Shown here one piece after another: positions 50,541-59,450 of a stretch of DNA of 64,000 bases. Origin of the DNA: Helicobacter sp. MIT 05-5293 (GTDB taxonomy: Bacteria > Campylobacterota > Campylobacteria > Campylobacterales > Helicobacteraceae); assembly GCF_000765665.2 (NCBI RefSeq), contig NZ_JROZ02000001.1, positions 558,001-622,000 of the forward strand, in the 5' to 3' direction. Position 1 is the first letter of the stretch. Each line of letters opens with the position of its first letter. The translations under genes were made by a program, and so were the position numbers. The notes beneath the pieces are model-generated. The model did no database searches. It was not told the DNA's origin and saw only the letters and a list, made by a program, of their open reading frames with translations.

Positions 50541-51710
50541 CTATCGATTGTTTGTCATAAAAAAACGAGTCAAGTAGATACTTAAAATCCCACCTACTAT
50601 TTTTCCAACACTCACAGCCACAATCAAACTCGGTTGAAAATTTGCACTAAACGAGAGGTGGTCTCCAAGTAAGAATCCCCCACAAACGCTAAAAGCAATC
50701 ACCTTGATTCTAATATCGCTTGCCATTTGTGCAAGCATTGGATAACCCACCAAAACATTACTCGAGCATGCCATGATTCCACTGATTAATGTAACATCGA
50801 TTCTAAAATGCGTGAATAATTCTCGTTTAGATTCCAAAAAGAGATTAAGAAGATAACACATCACAAATGCACCAGAAAGCATTAAGCCGGTATAGCCCGC
50901 AATTTCTAGCGCGCGCACTTGGTCTGTTGAATCTGCAAAAACCGCATCAAAAGGAAAACCACCAAAATAATGGCTAAAAAATCCACTAAAATGTTCGATG
51001 AGAAATAATGCTAGAAAAACTTTGCACCACACATCAATTATATATCCAAATCCACGAAATATTTTAATCATTATCTCTCGTGCAAAATAAAGCCCCAAAG
51101 AGATAGCAAGGGAAAAAATAAAAAGTGGCAAGAGATTATAAAGCACAAAAAGTATATCCAAAGTGAGCATGTGTGTTCCGACACCTTGTGTAGAGATTGT
51201 CTCTCGTATAGACACAGGAGACAAAATAGCAATAAGACAGCTCACAAAAACACCAAAAGGAATACTTAGAAATCCTATCATAATCCCCAATGCAAAATCT
51301 TTATGCAGTGAAACATCTAAGATTCTCAAACCCACAGGAATACTAAAAACAATTGTTGCGCCCGACATATACCCAACAAACATTGCCATTGCCAAACCTT
51401 CATAGCTTTCACATACTTGCATAGCAACTTGATAACCACCCATATCTACCGCAAGTATGCTTGTAATAGCAAGGCTAGGTTCAAGAAGTGTGCTTTTATA
51501 AAATGGCACAATAAGCTTTTCAAGCATTCCTACAAGATGAGGAATAATTGCAAAAATTCCAGCGATTGCAACAAAGATATGCCCGATAGTATATAATCCA
51601 TTGAGATATTGCGTTGCCAAAGGTGAATAGGGCTTAAAAATGGACGCAACACAACCAATAATGCTACAAAAAATCATGAGATATAAAATCATCTGTCCTA
51701 AGTGTTCCAA
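50541..51710 (-). CDS. eutH: EutH-like ethanolamine transporter
   Basis: 389 residues, about ten or eleven membrane helices. AVDMGGYQVAMQV and GDHLSFSANFQPSLI match the conserved EutH motifs. A TTG start with AAGGA six bases before is taken (MEHLGQM); ATG 51692 is the alternative. EutH normally sits in ethanolamine catabolism operons, but no eut genes are here; instead it ends the leftward glycan operon. Inference: it supplies ethanolamine or a similar amine as a building block. Confidence 0.82.
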   Translation of the reverse strand: MEHLGQMILYLMIFCSIIGCVASIFKPYSPLATQYLNGLYTIGHIFVAIAGIFAIIPHLVGMLEKLIVPFYKSTLLEPSLAITSILAVDMGGYQVAMQVCESYEGLAMAMFVGYMSGATIVFSIPVGLRILDVSLHKDFALGIMIGFLSIPFGVFVSCLIAILSPVSIRETISTQGVGTHMLTLDILFVLYNLLPLFIFSLAISLGLYFAREIMIKIFRGFGYIIDVWCKVFLALFLIEHFSGFFSHYFGGFPFDAVFADSTDQVRALEIAGYTGLMLSGAFVMCYLLNLFLESKRELFTHFRIDVTLISGIMACSSNVLVGYPMLAQMASDIRIKVIAFSVCGGFLLGDHLSFSANFQPSLIVAVSVGKIVGGILSIYLTRFFMTNNR

Positions 51711-51734
51711 GATTATTCCTTATTTGTGTGTTTC

Positions 51735-52790
51735 TTAAGAATCAAAAAGATTTAAGAATGTTTCCAAACAAAAAAGTTGCCATTTTTGGTCTCCACTAAG
51801 TTCAAGATGTGAATCTTTGATAAACTCTTTGCGGCTTGGTCCTTTCCAATCTTTTAGCCAAAAATCGACTTCACGTGGCATTGGAATCTTGTTTGGGATA
51901 GGAAGTTCTGGATAACGTCTGGCAAAGAGTTCGCGAACGATATATTTAGAATCCCCGCTTCTTATTCGTTGCAAATCAAGCGGTGTTGCTAACTTTGCTT
52001 TTTGTGAAGGGTCGAGACAACCCATATTGTGTTTTTGAAAGATATGCCAATATGAAGTGCTGGATTCTATGGCAAAGATTTCATCAAGAAAGCGTAAAAA
52101 GTCAATCTTGTTTTGATTGATTCGATAGGGTTCAAAAACTTCACGCGTATCCACCCATTCTTTTAAAACAAGCTTGGGGTCTAAGAAAGTATAGAAATTG
52201 ACAAACTCATCAAACTCCCAATCTTTAGAAAGAATCTTATCCATTCCACCAAACACCAAGTCAAAGCTTTCACCCAAACACATCGTTGTAATGCCTAGAT
52301 TCTTTGCTTTGTCTAAAAGAATATCGATGAGAACCTCGATAGAATGAAATGGCACACCATCAAATTGGCAAATACTTGGTATGCGTCTTAGAATCTCGTC
52401 CCAATGCACCTCGACAATGATATGTTCTAGGTGATATGCCTTTGCATAAATTTGCGCTTGAATCGTTTCATCAATGCCCGATTCGGAACCAATACATTTG
52501 AGCGTAAAAGCCTTTGCACCTTTGGGGAGATAAGACGCAACAATTGCTGAATCCATTCCACCGCTTAGCATAACTCCTGTGGTGTTTGGGTTGAGATTTT
52601 TCATCTTATCGGCAATATAATAATCCAAATGTTCCACATCAGTAATCAAATCGCTTTGCCAATTGGGCTTAAAAACTTGATGGTGGAGATTTGGAAAAAA
52701 GTTTTTGTCCTCTCTTGCAATATAACGAAAGGCAAGATAATGACTCATGCAATAGATTTTATCGGCATGGTGTAATGTACAAGATTTCAT
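51735..52790 (-). CDS. Asparagine synthase-like PP-loop enzyme, second copy
   Basis: 351 residues. The ATP pyrophosphatase loop SGGMDSA is at about 76-82, with IDETIQAQIYAKAY and LGESFDLVFGGMD further on. There is no N-terminal glutaminase domain with Cys 2, so ammonia or an amine must come from elsewhere. Family members activate a carboxylate with ATP and form an amide. The ATG overlaps the stop of the first copy (ATGA). It is too diverged from true AsnB to name a substrate. Confidence 0.75.
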   Translation of the reverse strand: MKSCTLHHADKIYCMSHYLAFRYIAREDKNFFPNLHHQVFKPNWQSDLITDVEHLDYYIADKMKNLNPNTTGVMLSGGMDSAIVASYLPKGAKAFTLKCIGSESGIDETIQAQIYAKAYHLEHIIVEVHWDEILRRIPSICQFDGVPFHSIEVLIDILLDKAKNLGITTMCLGESFDLVFGGMDKILSKDWEFDEFVNFYTFLDPKLVLKEWVDTREVFEPYRINQNKIDFLRFLDEIFAIESSTSYWHIFQKHNMGCLDPSQKAKLATPLDLQRIRSGDSKYIVRELFARRYPELPIPNKIPMPREVDFWLKDWKGPSRKEFIKDSHLELSGDQKWQLFCLETFLNLFDS

Positions 52791-54295
52791 TGTCGCTCCT
52801 TAGGTAAAATGGTATGAGTGAGAATTTGTAGTGTAGATAGAAAGAGAATCAAAAAGAGGAAAGAGCGAAAAAGAAAGGCGATAAGGCACGCAATTAAACT
52901 ATTCTGCCCCCCCCCCCGCAGGCGATAAGAATCAAATACATTGATAAATGTATTCAGATTATACACCATAAATTTTTCCCATGCGTTGAGTGTGCTTAAG
53001 GAATTATCTTTAAAAATATGTGCATTAAGGTTTGGCATGATTGGAGATTGTTTATCCCACAATGCAAAAGGCACAGGAAAACCCTTTTTGACACGATAGA
53101 TAATCGATTCTGGGAGATACGATTTAGCAATTTCTTTGAGCAAAAATTTTGCAATACAATGCGAATCGCTAAATGCCTTGTAATCACCCTTTAAAGAGCT
53201 GATGTGTTTTTGGGCATTTTCAACTTGCAAAATATGCAGCTTAAAATCAAAAGGTAAAGAATTGACAAAAGTAAGTAAAGCAGAATCTAAAAAGACAAAT
53301 CCCTCTGCAAAACCATTATAACGCAAAGCATTCATACCGCGTTCAATCAGCCCGCGAGTATGAAGCATTTGAATAAAATATAACATCACATCTTGCAAAT
53401 GATGTGGCAATGTATCTTGCTCAAAAAGAGGTGCAATCATTTCACAATCATCAACAAGATATTTTTCATGAACGAGCGAGCGGATTTTATCCATAGAAAA
53501 ATAGCGATATTCTTGCAGAATATGCCGAAAAAATGATTGCTTATCATTTTGATAACTTAAATACATCGCAAGATTATGCGAATATCCACCAAACACATCA
53601 TCAGCCCCTTCACCACAGAGTATAATATCGCAACAATCTTTGCGCGCTTTAGTTTCTGCGATTGCTAATGGAAGCTCGTTTGGGTGCAGTGGGGCAGCCT
53701 TTTGTTTGATAAGAGAAGGCAATAACGAGTTTGTTCCAAAATAATCATCAGCATTAAGAATCTGCTTAGAATGTTTGCTTGAAAAAAGTTTTGCAACTTC
53801 GTCAGAATATTCAAATTCATCATCACCATAAAACCCCATACTATAAGTATAAATGTCTCGATTTGGAAAGATTCTTTTGCACATTGCCACAAGTAAAGAG
53901 CTATCAAGCCCACCACTTAGCAATATTCCTATACGCGCTGCATTGCCAACTTTGGAATCTAGGGATTCTAATAAGAGATATTCGGCAATATCCACCGCCT
54001 TTTGCAAAGAGAGATTGCGTGTGCTAAAGGTTAAGTGATTGTTTGGAGATTTTGCAAAATCAACCTTACGAAAAAACCCTTCAAACATTGTATATTGCAA
54101 GATAGGATAGCGAAAAACAAAAAAGCTTGTAATGCCATATTTGCTATAATCACTAAATCCATTTTGCACAATAGCTTGCGATAAATCGTTAAATGGATTA
54201 TCCAAAGATTGATAAAAAGTATTATGGATTCCAAAAAATGTTTGTGTGTCCAAAAGCATTCCTTGTCTTGAATTGATGTTAGCCATTGCATTCAT
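52787..54295 (-). CDS. Asparagine synthase-like PP-loop enzyme, first copy, with a phase-variable C-terminal tail
   Basis: 502 residues. PP-loop LLSGGLDSS at about 126-133 and ILCGEGADDVFGGYSH, the AsnB synthetase signature; the first 110 residues are not a standard glutaminase. Near the 3' end, after FDSYRLR, a poly-G tract of 11 leads into a hydrophobic tail of about 39 residues (LIACLIAFLFRSFLFLIL) that runs to the next gene. One G more or fewer stops the protein within a few codons. The tail could anchor the enzyme in the membrane and couple translation to the second copy. Confidence 0.75.
   Translation of the reverse strand: MNAMANINSRQGMLLDTQTFFGIHNTFYQSLDNPFNDLSQAIVQNGFSDYSKYGITSFFVFRYPILQYTMFEGFFRKVDFAKSPNNHLTFSTRNLSLQKAVDIAEYLLLESLDSKVGNAARIGILLSGGLDSSLLVAMCKRIFPNRDIYTYSMGFYGDDEFEYSDEVAKLFSSKHSKQILNADDYFGTNSLLPSLIKQKAAPLHPNELPLAIAETKARKDCCDIILCGEGADDVFGGYSHNLAMYLSYQNDKQSFFRHILQEYRYFSMDKIRSLVHEKYLVDDCEMIAPLFEQDTLPHHLQDVMLYFIQMLHTRGLIERGMNALRYNGFAEGFVFLDSALLTFVNSLPFDFKLHILQVENAQKHISSLKGDYKAFSDSHCIAKFLLKEIAKSYLPESIIYRVKKGFPVPFALWDKQSPIMPNLNAHIFKDNSLSTLNAWEKFMVYNLNTFINVFDSYRLRGGGQNSLIACLIAFLFRSFLFLILFLSTLQILTHTILPKERQ
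52907..52917 (-). repeat. Poly-G tract (about 11) near the end of the first AsnB-like gene
   Basis: The length is set at eleven from agreement of frame and flanking codons. It decides between a hydrophobic tail and a short end. Confidence 0.8.
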
Positions 54296-55320
54296 GATTG
54301 GTTTGCATTGGCGATTGATTTAACCTCTTCAGGGGTGAGTTGCACACCCGGGGGTATGGTTTTACCACTTGTGCCATAGCAATAATAACAAGCCTCTATA
54401 GGGGCAGGGGATTCTAAAAACCTTTTCAGTGTGGGGAAATCAAAAGAAGGCAGATAATTTTTATTCATATCCCCCCCCCCGCTGCTATAATGAGCGTAAG
54501 TTTGTGCATTATAAGTTGCAAATGCTCTTTTAGCATTAGGACGCACAAGGATTCCATCGTTTGCACCTAGGCTAAAGCCTTGAACAAGGTGCGCAATAAC
54601 ACCTCTTGAGCATCGTGAGATAAAACCATTTTCCATACTTAAACAATATTTTCCAAAAATACATTCTTCAAAGATTTTTTGGACAACCTTATCTTTTAAT
54701 CGTGTTAATTCTTTACCTCCGCAATCCCTCCATTGGCTATCCCCATGCGCATAGCGATGCGTATAGTGCGAAATATCGTGCGCAATAAGCACAGATTCTA
54801 GCTTTTGTGCACTTTTATAATTCACCTCTCCATAATCTGAAAGTCTCACAGCAATCTTGTTGCTTTGTTTGATAATAGCCAGCAGAGAATCTTTAGGGAT
54901 AATCGTTGCGTTAGTCGCAATCGTAACTTGTTGAATGCGTGGATTATTCGCAATATATTCTAGAATCTGCAAGGCGTTCGGGTGGAGAAAAAACTCACCC
55001 CCTTGTATCCCTAAGTGTAAAATGCGGCATTCTTCTGTGATAGCTTGCAAGTCCTGACAAATTTCCTCATAGGGATAAAAAGGCATCGTCTTTGCAAGAT
55101 AGGGAGAAAAGTTCGCACAATTCTTACACTTAAGACTGCAATTTTGCCCGGTAATAAGAACGAGATTCGAAAGCTCATTGAGATAGGCTCTTGACAAAGG
55201 CATTTTTGAGTGTTGATGGTAAGAATTGAAAAATATTCGCAGCAATGTGAGCGCATATCTTTTGCATCTTTTTTTGAATCTTTGGCATTCTTTGTAAGCT
55301 TTTTGTAATACATTTGGCAT
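54292..55320 (-). CDS. Radical SAM protein, in frame through a G10 tract
   Basis: 342 residues. CSLKCKNC (Cx3Cx2C) binds the [4Fe-4S] cluster; GIQGGEFFLHP and TNATIIP follow as usual. Extra cysteines (WRDCGGKE, EECIFGKYCLS, CYYCYGTSG) could hold a second cluster, as in SPASM-like proteins. AAGGA before the ATG. The G10 tract near residue 283 (SSGGGDM) is in frame, so the gene is on. ATGA overlap with the first AsnB-like gene ties them functionally. The substrate may be a peptide or a sugar; neither is visible. Confidence 0.8.
   Translation of the reverse strand: MPNVLQKAYKECQRFKKRCKRYALTLLRIFFNSYHQHSKMPLSRAYLNELSNLVLITGQNCSLKCKNCANFSPYLAKTMPFYPYEEICQDLQAITEECRILHLGIQGGEFFLHPNALQILEYIANNPRIQQVTIATNATIIPKDSLLAIIKQSNKIAVRLSDYGEVNYKSAQKLESVLIAHDISHYTHRYAHGDSQWRDCGGKELTRLKDKVVQKIFEECIFGKYCLSMENGFISRCSRGVIAHLVQGFSLGANDGILVRPNAKRAFATYNAQTYAHYSSGGGDMNKNYLPSFDFPTLKRFLESPAPIEACYYCYGTSGKTIPPGVQLTPEEVKSIANANQS
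54471..54480 (-). repeat. Poly-G tract (10) in the radical SAM gene
   Basis: Read as AGC-GGG-GGG-GGG-GAT. On state. Confidence 0.9.
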
Positions 55321-55331
55321 AAGTATCCTTT

Positions 55332-55760
55332 TTAATTATTTCGTAGTTTCATCAGCGTTTCATTCAGCAAAGTTGAGCTTGTGCCTTTGGTATAGGGGAA
55401 ATAGACCACGCGCACACCGACTGCTTTAAACTTAGCTTCCATCTCGTTCCAGCTTGGCGAGTTATACCAATCATCACCCACAAACAGCATATCAAAATGC
55501 AGCTTCTCCCACATTTTATATTTATCAATCTCTTCTTGGGCAATCGCCGCATCAACCACCTTGATATTGCGCACAATCTCAATGCGCTCACTAAAAGGAA
55601 TCACCGCTCTTTTGTTTTTATAAGAAACAAGCTCATCAATCGTTACACCAACAATCAGCTTGTCGCAAAGTCCTTTAGCGTTTTTGAGCAGGTTGAGATG
55701 CCCAATATGAAACAAGTCATAGACACCGCTTGTGTAGCCTACAATTATTTTACTTGACAT
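55332..55760 (-). CDS. tagD: Glycerol-3-phosphate cytidylyltransferase (TagD-like)
   Basis: 142 residues, the normal TagD length. GYTSGVYDLFHIGHLNLL (HxGH nucleotidyl motif), ERIEIVRNIKVVD, GDDWYNSPSW and KGTSSTLL (ISTT-like loop). It makes CDP-glycerol from CTP and glycerol 3-phosphate; CDP-ethanolamine or similar products are possible for this superfamily. The ATG lies within the last codons of the TagB-like gene (11-base overlap), so the two act together. Confidence 0.87.
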   Translation of the reverse strand: MSSKIIVGYTSGVYDLFHIGHLNLLKNAKGLCDKLIVGVTIDELVSYKNKRAVIPFSERIEIVRNIKVVDAAIAQEEIDKYKMWEKLHFDMLFVGDDWYNSPSWNEMEAKFKAVGVRVVYFPYTKGTSSTLLNETLMKLRNN

Positions 55761-57199
55761 TGTGTCTCCTTTGGATATTTCCTAAAATGCTTTCTTTCAG
55801 CTCATCAATACAGCATTGCGTAGCGTGGGGATAGTTGATTTTGATCTTTGAGTGTGCAAAAGCAAGACGAGATTCTTTCATAGAATCTTGTTCGTTAAGG
55901 ACAACAGAATCAATAAAATGAATAATGTCTTGTTGCGTAGAAACAAGATAGAGATGTTCTAGGATTTCTTTACCAAAATCTGTGAATTCTGTTGTGATGG
56001 TTTCTTGGTCTTGGATAATAAAGGCTTGAGGTTTGTCAGTGTAAAGGTATTCAGCGAGGAATGAGCCGCAGTCGTGGATTAGCGCATCAGAAGTCGCAAA
56101 GGTCTCAAAGTATTCCCCGCCTTCTTGATAGATCATATTGGGGATTTGGGCAATGGCAGAGAGATAATTTTTCACAAATTCTTCCCCCCCCCCCGTTAGA
56201 TTCTATAACTTGATGCTTAATAATAGTAAGGAAAAGCAAAGGATGCGGTCGGAAGATGAAATCAATTTGAGGATAGAGACGAGGGAGTTGTAAGAAAAAC
56301 TCACTCAAGCGTAAAAAGTTTGAAATATGAAGGGGAGATTCTTTAAGCACAGTGTGATGAGGGGCGATAATGATCTTTTTTCTTTTTTGCTTTTGTGCTA
56401 GATTCTCTAAAGTCGCATAAAGAGCATCCATTTTAGGATAGCCTACGATAGATAGATTATTAATATCTTTAGCTTTTTGATGCTGTTTGATAAGCGCATA
56501 GGTGCTAGGATTTTCGACATAGATTTTCCATAGTAAGCTATATTCTTGTGAAGCGTAAATATTAAGATTGTATTTTAGACCTCCTGTATAAGAATAAGGA
56601 GCGTGGATTGTCAATGTGGATTTCGACAAATGAGCAATCGTATAAAAAGTATGTGTCATACTATCATAGGGGGAGGCAAAGAAGGCAATATCTAATTTAT
56701 TGGAAAAATCAATAAATGTCTTCTTATCAGCATCATAGGATTGCAAGACATTGGAATAAGAAGAGAAAGTTTGAGTAGTTTTTGCCATTTGTTGATACAT
56801 ATTCTCTTCACCTCTTGAAGTATCAGGAACTACAATGATAAAAGGCTCAAAAGCCGAATCTTCAAGCATACGAGTATAGATATTTTGATATGACCAAACG
56901 CTATCGTAGATGATTAAGAATCCTACCCTAATAGGCTTATTTTGCTTGGAGCGAGATTTGATTCTTTGAATAATGTTTTGATAGTGTTGATGTGTATGGG
57001 CAAAAAACAATTGATGCGCATCGCCTTTGTCTTTGATACGCAAAAAAGGTAAAACAAAGAACAATCGATATTCGACAAAATCTTTCTTGTGTCGTTTGAG
57101 CAATACAGGCAGTTTGAATCCACATAAGGAGAGATAATATTTTTCTCTGATATTGTTCTTATAAATATCTACTATATTATGGATTATTTTATTTGTCAA
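55750..57199 (-). CDS. CDP-glycerol phosphotransferase (TagB/TagF-like), out of frame at a poly-G tract
   Basis: TTG start at 57199 with GGGAG eight bases before. The first frame has VRVGF-like core IRVGFLIIYDSVW, IIAPHHTVLKESP and FIFRPHPLLF, then G11 and a shifted end at 56105. Losing one G continues into EEFVKNYLSAIAQIP and DALIHDCGSFLAEYLYTDKP, which hold the rest of the catalytic domain, about 482 residues in all. It transfers glycerol phosphate from the CDP-glycerol made by the overlapping tagD gene. It is similar in layout to the gene at 48215 but clearly diverged. Confidence 0.85.
56184..56194 (-). repeat. Poly-G tract (11) in the TagB-like gene
   Basis: Preceded on the coding strand by AGAATCTAAC. 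G10 is on; the present length splits the two conserved catalytic motifs (RPHPLL and HDCGSF). Confidence 0.9.
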
Positions 57200-57281
57200 A
57201 GGACGACTCCCAATGGAAATATTTTATTTTGGATTAGGATTATAGATATAAATTGCTAAATTATACATTAAAGATATGTGC

Positions 57282-58499
57282 TTAAGTTGTTTGGTTTTTT
57301 ATGGGTGAGATTAGAGTAGATATTTTTAAGAATCTTTTCCTTATTGAGTTCGTCCATTTTGCTTTTAGTTTTCCTATTTTTAACAAGACTTTTTCTTTGC
57401 GATAAGTTTTAATAGAGTAAGTGGTGGTGTTAGTGCAATCAAGAAAACTACTTATGTGCCTATTGATTAAAAAACTTTCAAAGTGTTCTCGTGCTTGTTT
57501 GGAATGCAAGGGAATATTGGTCAAAAAATCATTGAGAATCTGCCCTAAAGTCATCTTTTCATCATCGGAGATTAATCCCATTTTTTCTTCGTAACCCAAA
57601 ATATAATTTTTCAGTTTGAATGTCCATAAGAAACTATTTTGAGTAGAATCTTTCAGCGTATAAAATACCATTACAGCGGGAATAGCACTTTTTTCTGCTT
57701 CTAGCATAGAAGTCCCCATTGCAAAAACCAAATCCAAATTATTTTCGATATAGGGGTTTAATTTTTTATTTTCAATCGTCCCTAGCATTATTGTTTCAAA
57801 ATTTTTATATGATTTGAGAAGATGCTTAGAATCCCCCTCTCCAATGATATGTAGTTTTATTTTTTTGTCGATATGAATTTTTTCCAAATTGTCCATTAAG
57901 TTTATGAGCGCATAGATTTTATCACTGCTTAATCTCCCTACCCAGCCGATATTAATGTATTCTTCATTGATTAATTTTTGTTTTAATGGTGGAGATGGAT
58001 AGTCTTCTAACATTACGGGAATGATATGCTTGTCATCTAAATCATAAGAACAGGAATTTTTACAAGCGATTTTGGTAGCTTCGTCCATAGCAATTAAAGC
58101 ATCAGAATCTATCATTATTTGCCAATTTTGTGATACTTCTTTTCTAGCTCTTTGTGTTTTCCCATAGATCATCTCTTTTGTGTATATAGAACATTCAAAT
58201 TCTTCTATATGCAATATCCAAAATAGAAAAAAGATATTTTTGGATTTTATCTTGGGCATTTTATAGAGACAGAATGGAGGTGCGATTATAGTTGAGTTTG
58301 CTGGCAATGTGATGGTATCACTAGCAACAATTCTTTTGCATTTACTATCTAGTATTTTATTAAGAAAGCTCTCTTCAAAGTTGATATAACCGACATCAAA
58401 GTCTTTATAATGCTGCGCGAGATAATTTAATATCCTGACAAACAGCATTTCAGCTCCACCCCAAACATTACTCGGATAATAAAAATAAATATTTCGCAT
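57282..58499 (-). CDS. GT4-type (GT-B) glycosyltransferase
   Basis: 405 residues. An N-terminal acceptor domain (NVWGGAEMLFVRILNYLAQ), then INIGWVGRLSSDKIYAL, KLHIIGEGDSKH, and FAMGTSMLEAEKSAIPAV in the nucleotide-sugar site. The C-terminus is basic. No tract. Donor unknown. It starts 12 bases after the GT2 gene. Confidence 0.85.
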   Translation of the reverse strand: MRNIYFYYPSNVWGGAEMLFVRILNYLAQHYKDFDVGYINFEESFLNKILDSKCKRIVASDTITLPANSTIIAPPFCLYKMPKIKSKNIFFLFWILHIEEFECSIYTKEMIYGKTQRARKEVSQNWQIMIDSDALIAMDEATKIACKNSCSYDLDDKHIIPVMLEDYPSPPLKQKLINEEYINIGWVGRLSSDKIYALINLMDNLEKIHIDKKIKLHIIGEGDSKHLLKSYKNFETIMLGTIENKKLNPYIENNLDLVFAMGTSMLEAEKSAIPAVMVFYTLKDSTQNSFLWTFKLKNYILGYEEKMGLISDDEKMTLGQILNDFLTNIPLHSKQAREHFESFLINRHISSFLDCTNTTTYSIKTYRKEKVLLKIGKLKAKWTNSIRKRFLKISTLISPIKNQTT

Positions 58500-58511
58500 T
58501 ACGATTTACTT

Positions 58512-59450
58512 TTAGGATATGTTGCGTGATTTACAATATATCCAAAATTTTATGCGATATATTATTCCTAATTGCATGATAGAATCTAATATTTTAGTAT
58601 CTTTTGTCGCAATATACATAAATCTTAAAGTTCTGTAAATATATCTTTTTTGTTTTGTTTCTTGGCATAATTTATTGAGTTCAGAGTAAGAGTTTGTTAT
58701 GGCTAATGCTCGTGCTTTTAGCCTTATATCTGTATCTATATTGAGATTGTGATATTTATCCAAATACAATGGAAGGTATTCTCTCAACAGCTGTTCTGTT
58801 TTTATCGCAACCTCATTTTTTGCTTGCGTCCCTGAGAGGCTGTCTTTATGAGAGCGATAAGTGTAGAGTATTTGATGAATCGTCCCAAATTCACCTTTTA
58901 GTCCCATTTTTAAGAAATAATCATAATCTTCTACTTTGAATTTTTCTTCAGAATATCCCCCTAATGCTTTGGCTATTTCCGCTCTATACAAAAAACATGC
59001 TCCAATGCAATCATAAGAAATAATATCTTCTATTTTTTCACTGACTAATGTTCTTTTTGTTTTGCCTTCTTCTGTGAATATTCGCATATAATCCGAGCAG
59101 ACTAAAATTTTATGGGTATTCTTTTCAAGATAACTCACCATTTCTTCAATGGCATTGAGTTCATAATAGTTATCATCTGAAGTCCAAGTATAATAATCCC
59201 CACGAGCAACATCAAATCCAATATTAAGAGATTTTGGGAGTTTTTGATTGGTAGCATTATGGATAATCTTCACTCTTGAATCCACTTTAGCAAATGATTC
59301 TATGATTGTCGGTGTATTATCGCTAGAACAATCATTAACAATAATCAATTCTAGGTTTTTATATGTTTGATTTAGCACACTTTCGATACTTTGCGCAAGC
59401 CATTTTTCTCCATTATAGGTAGGTAATACCACACTTACTAATTTATCCAT
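58512..59450 (-). CDS. GT2 glycosyltransferase
   Basis: 312 residues. SVVLPTYNGEKWLAQSIESV, IVNDCSSDNT and TSDDNYY are the GT-A donor-site elements. No membrane helix. The ATG overlaps the end of wecB by eight bases. Donor unknown, but UDP-ManNAc from WecB is a natural candidate. Confidence 0.88.
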   Translation of the reverse strand: MDKLVSVVLPTYNGEKWLAQSIESVLNQTYKNLELIIVNDCSSDNTPTIIESFAKVDSRVKIIHNATNQKLPKSLNIGFDVARGDYYTWTSDDNYYELNAIEEMVSYLEKNTHKILVCSDYMRIFTEEGKTKRTLVSEKIEDIISYDCIGACFLYRAEIAKALGGYSEEKFKVEDYDYFLKMGLKGEFGTIHQILYTYRSHKDSLSGTQAKNEVAIKTEQLLREYLPLYLDKYHNLNIDTDIRLKARALAITNSYSELNKLCQETKQKRYIYRTLRFMYIATKDTKILDSIMQLGIIYRIKFWIYCKSRNIS

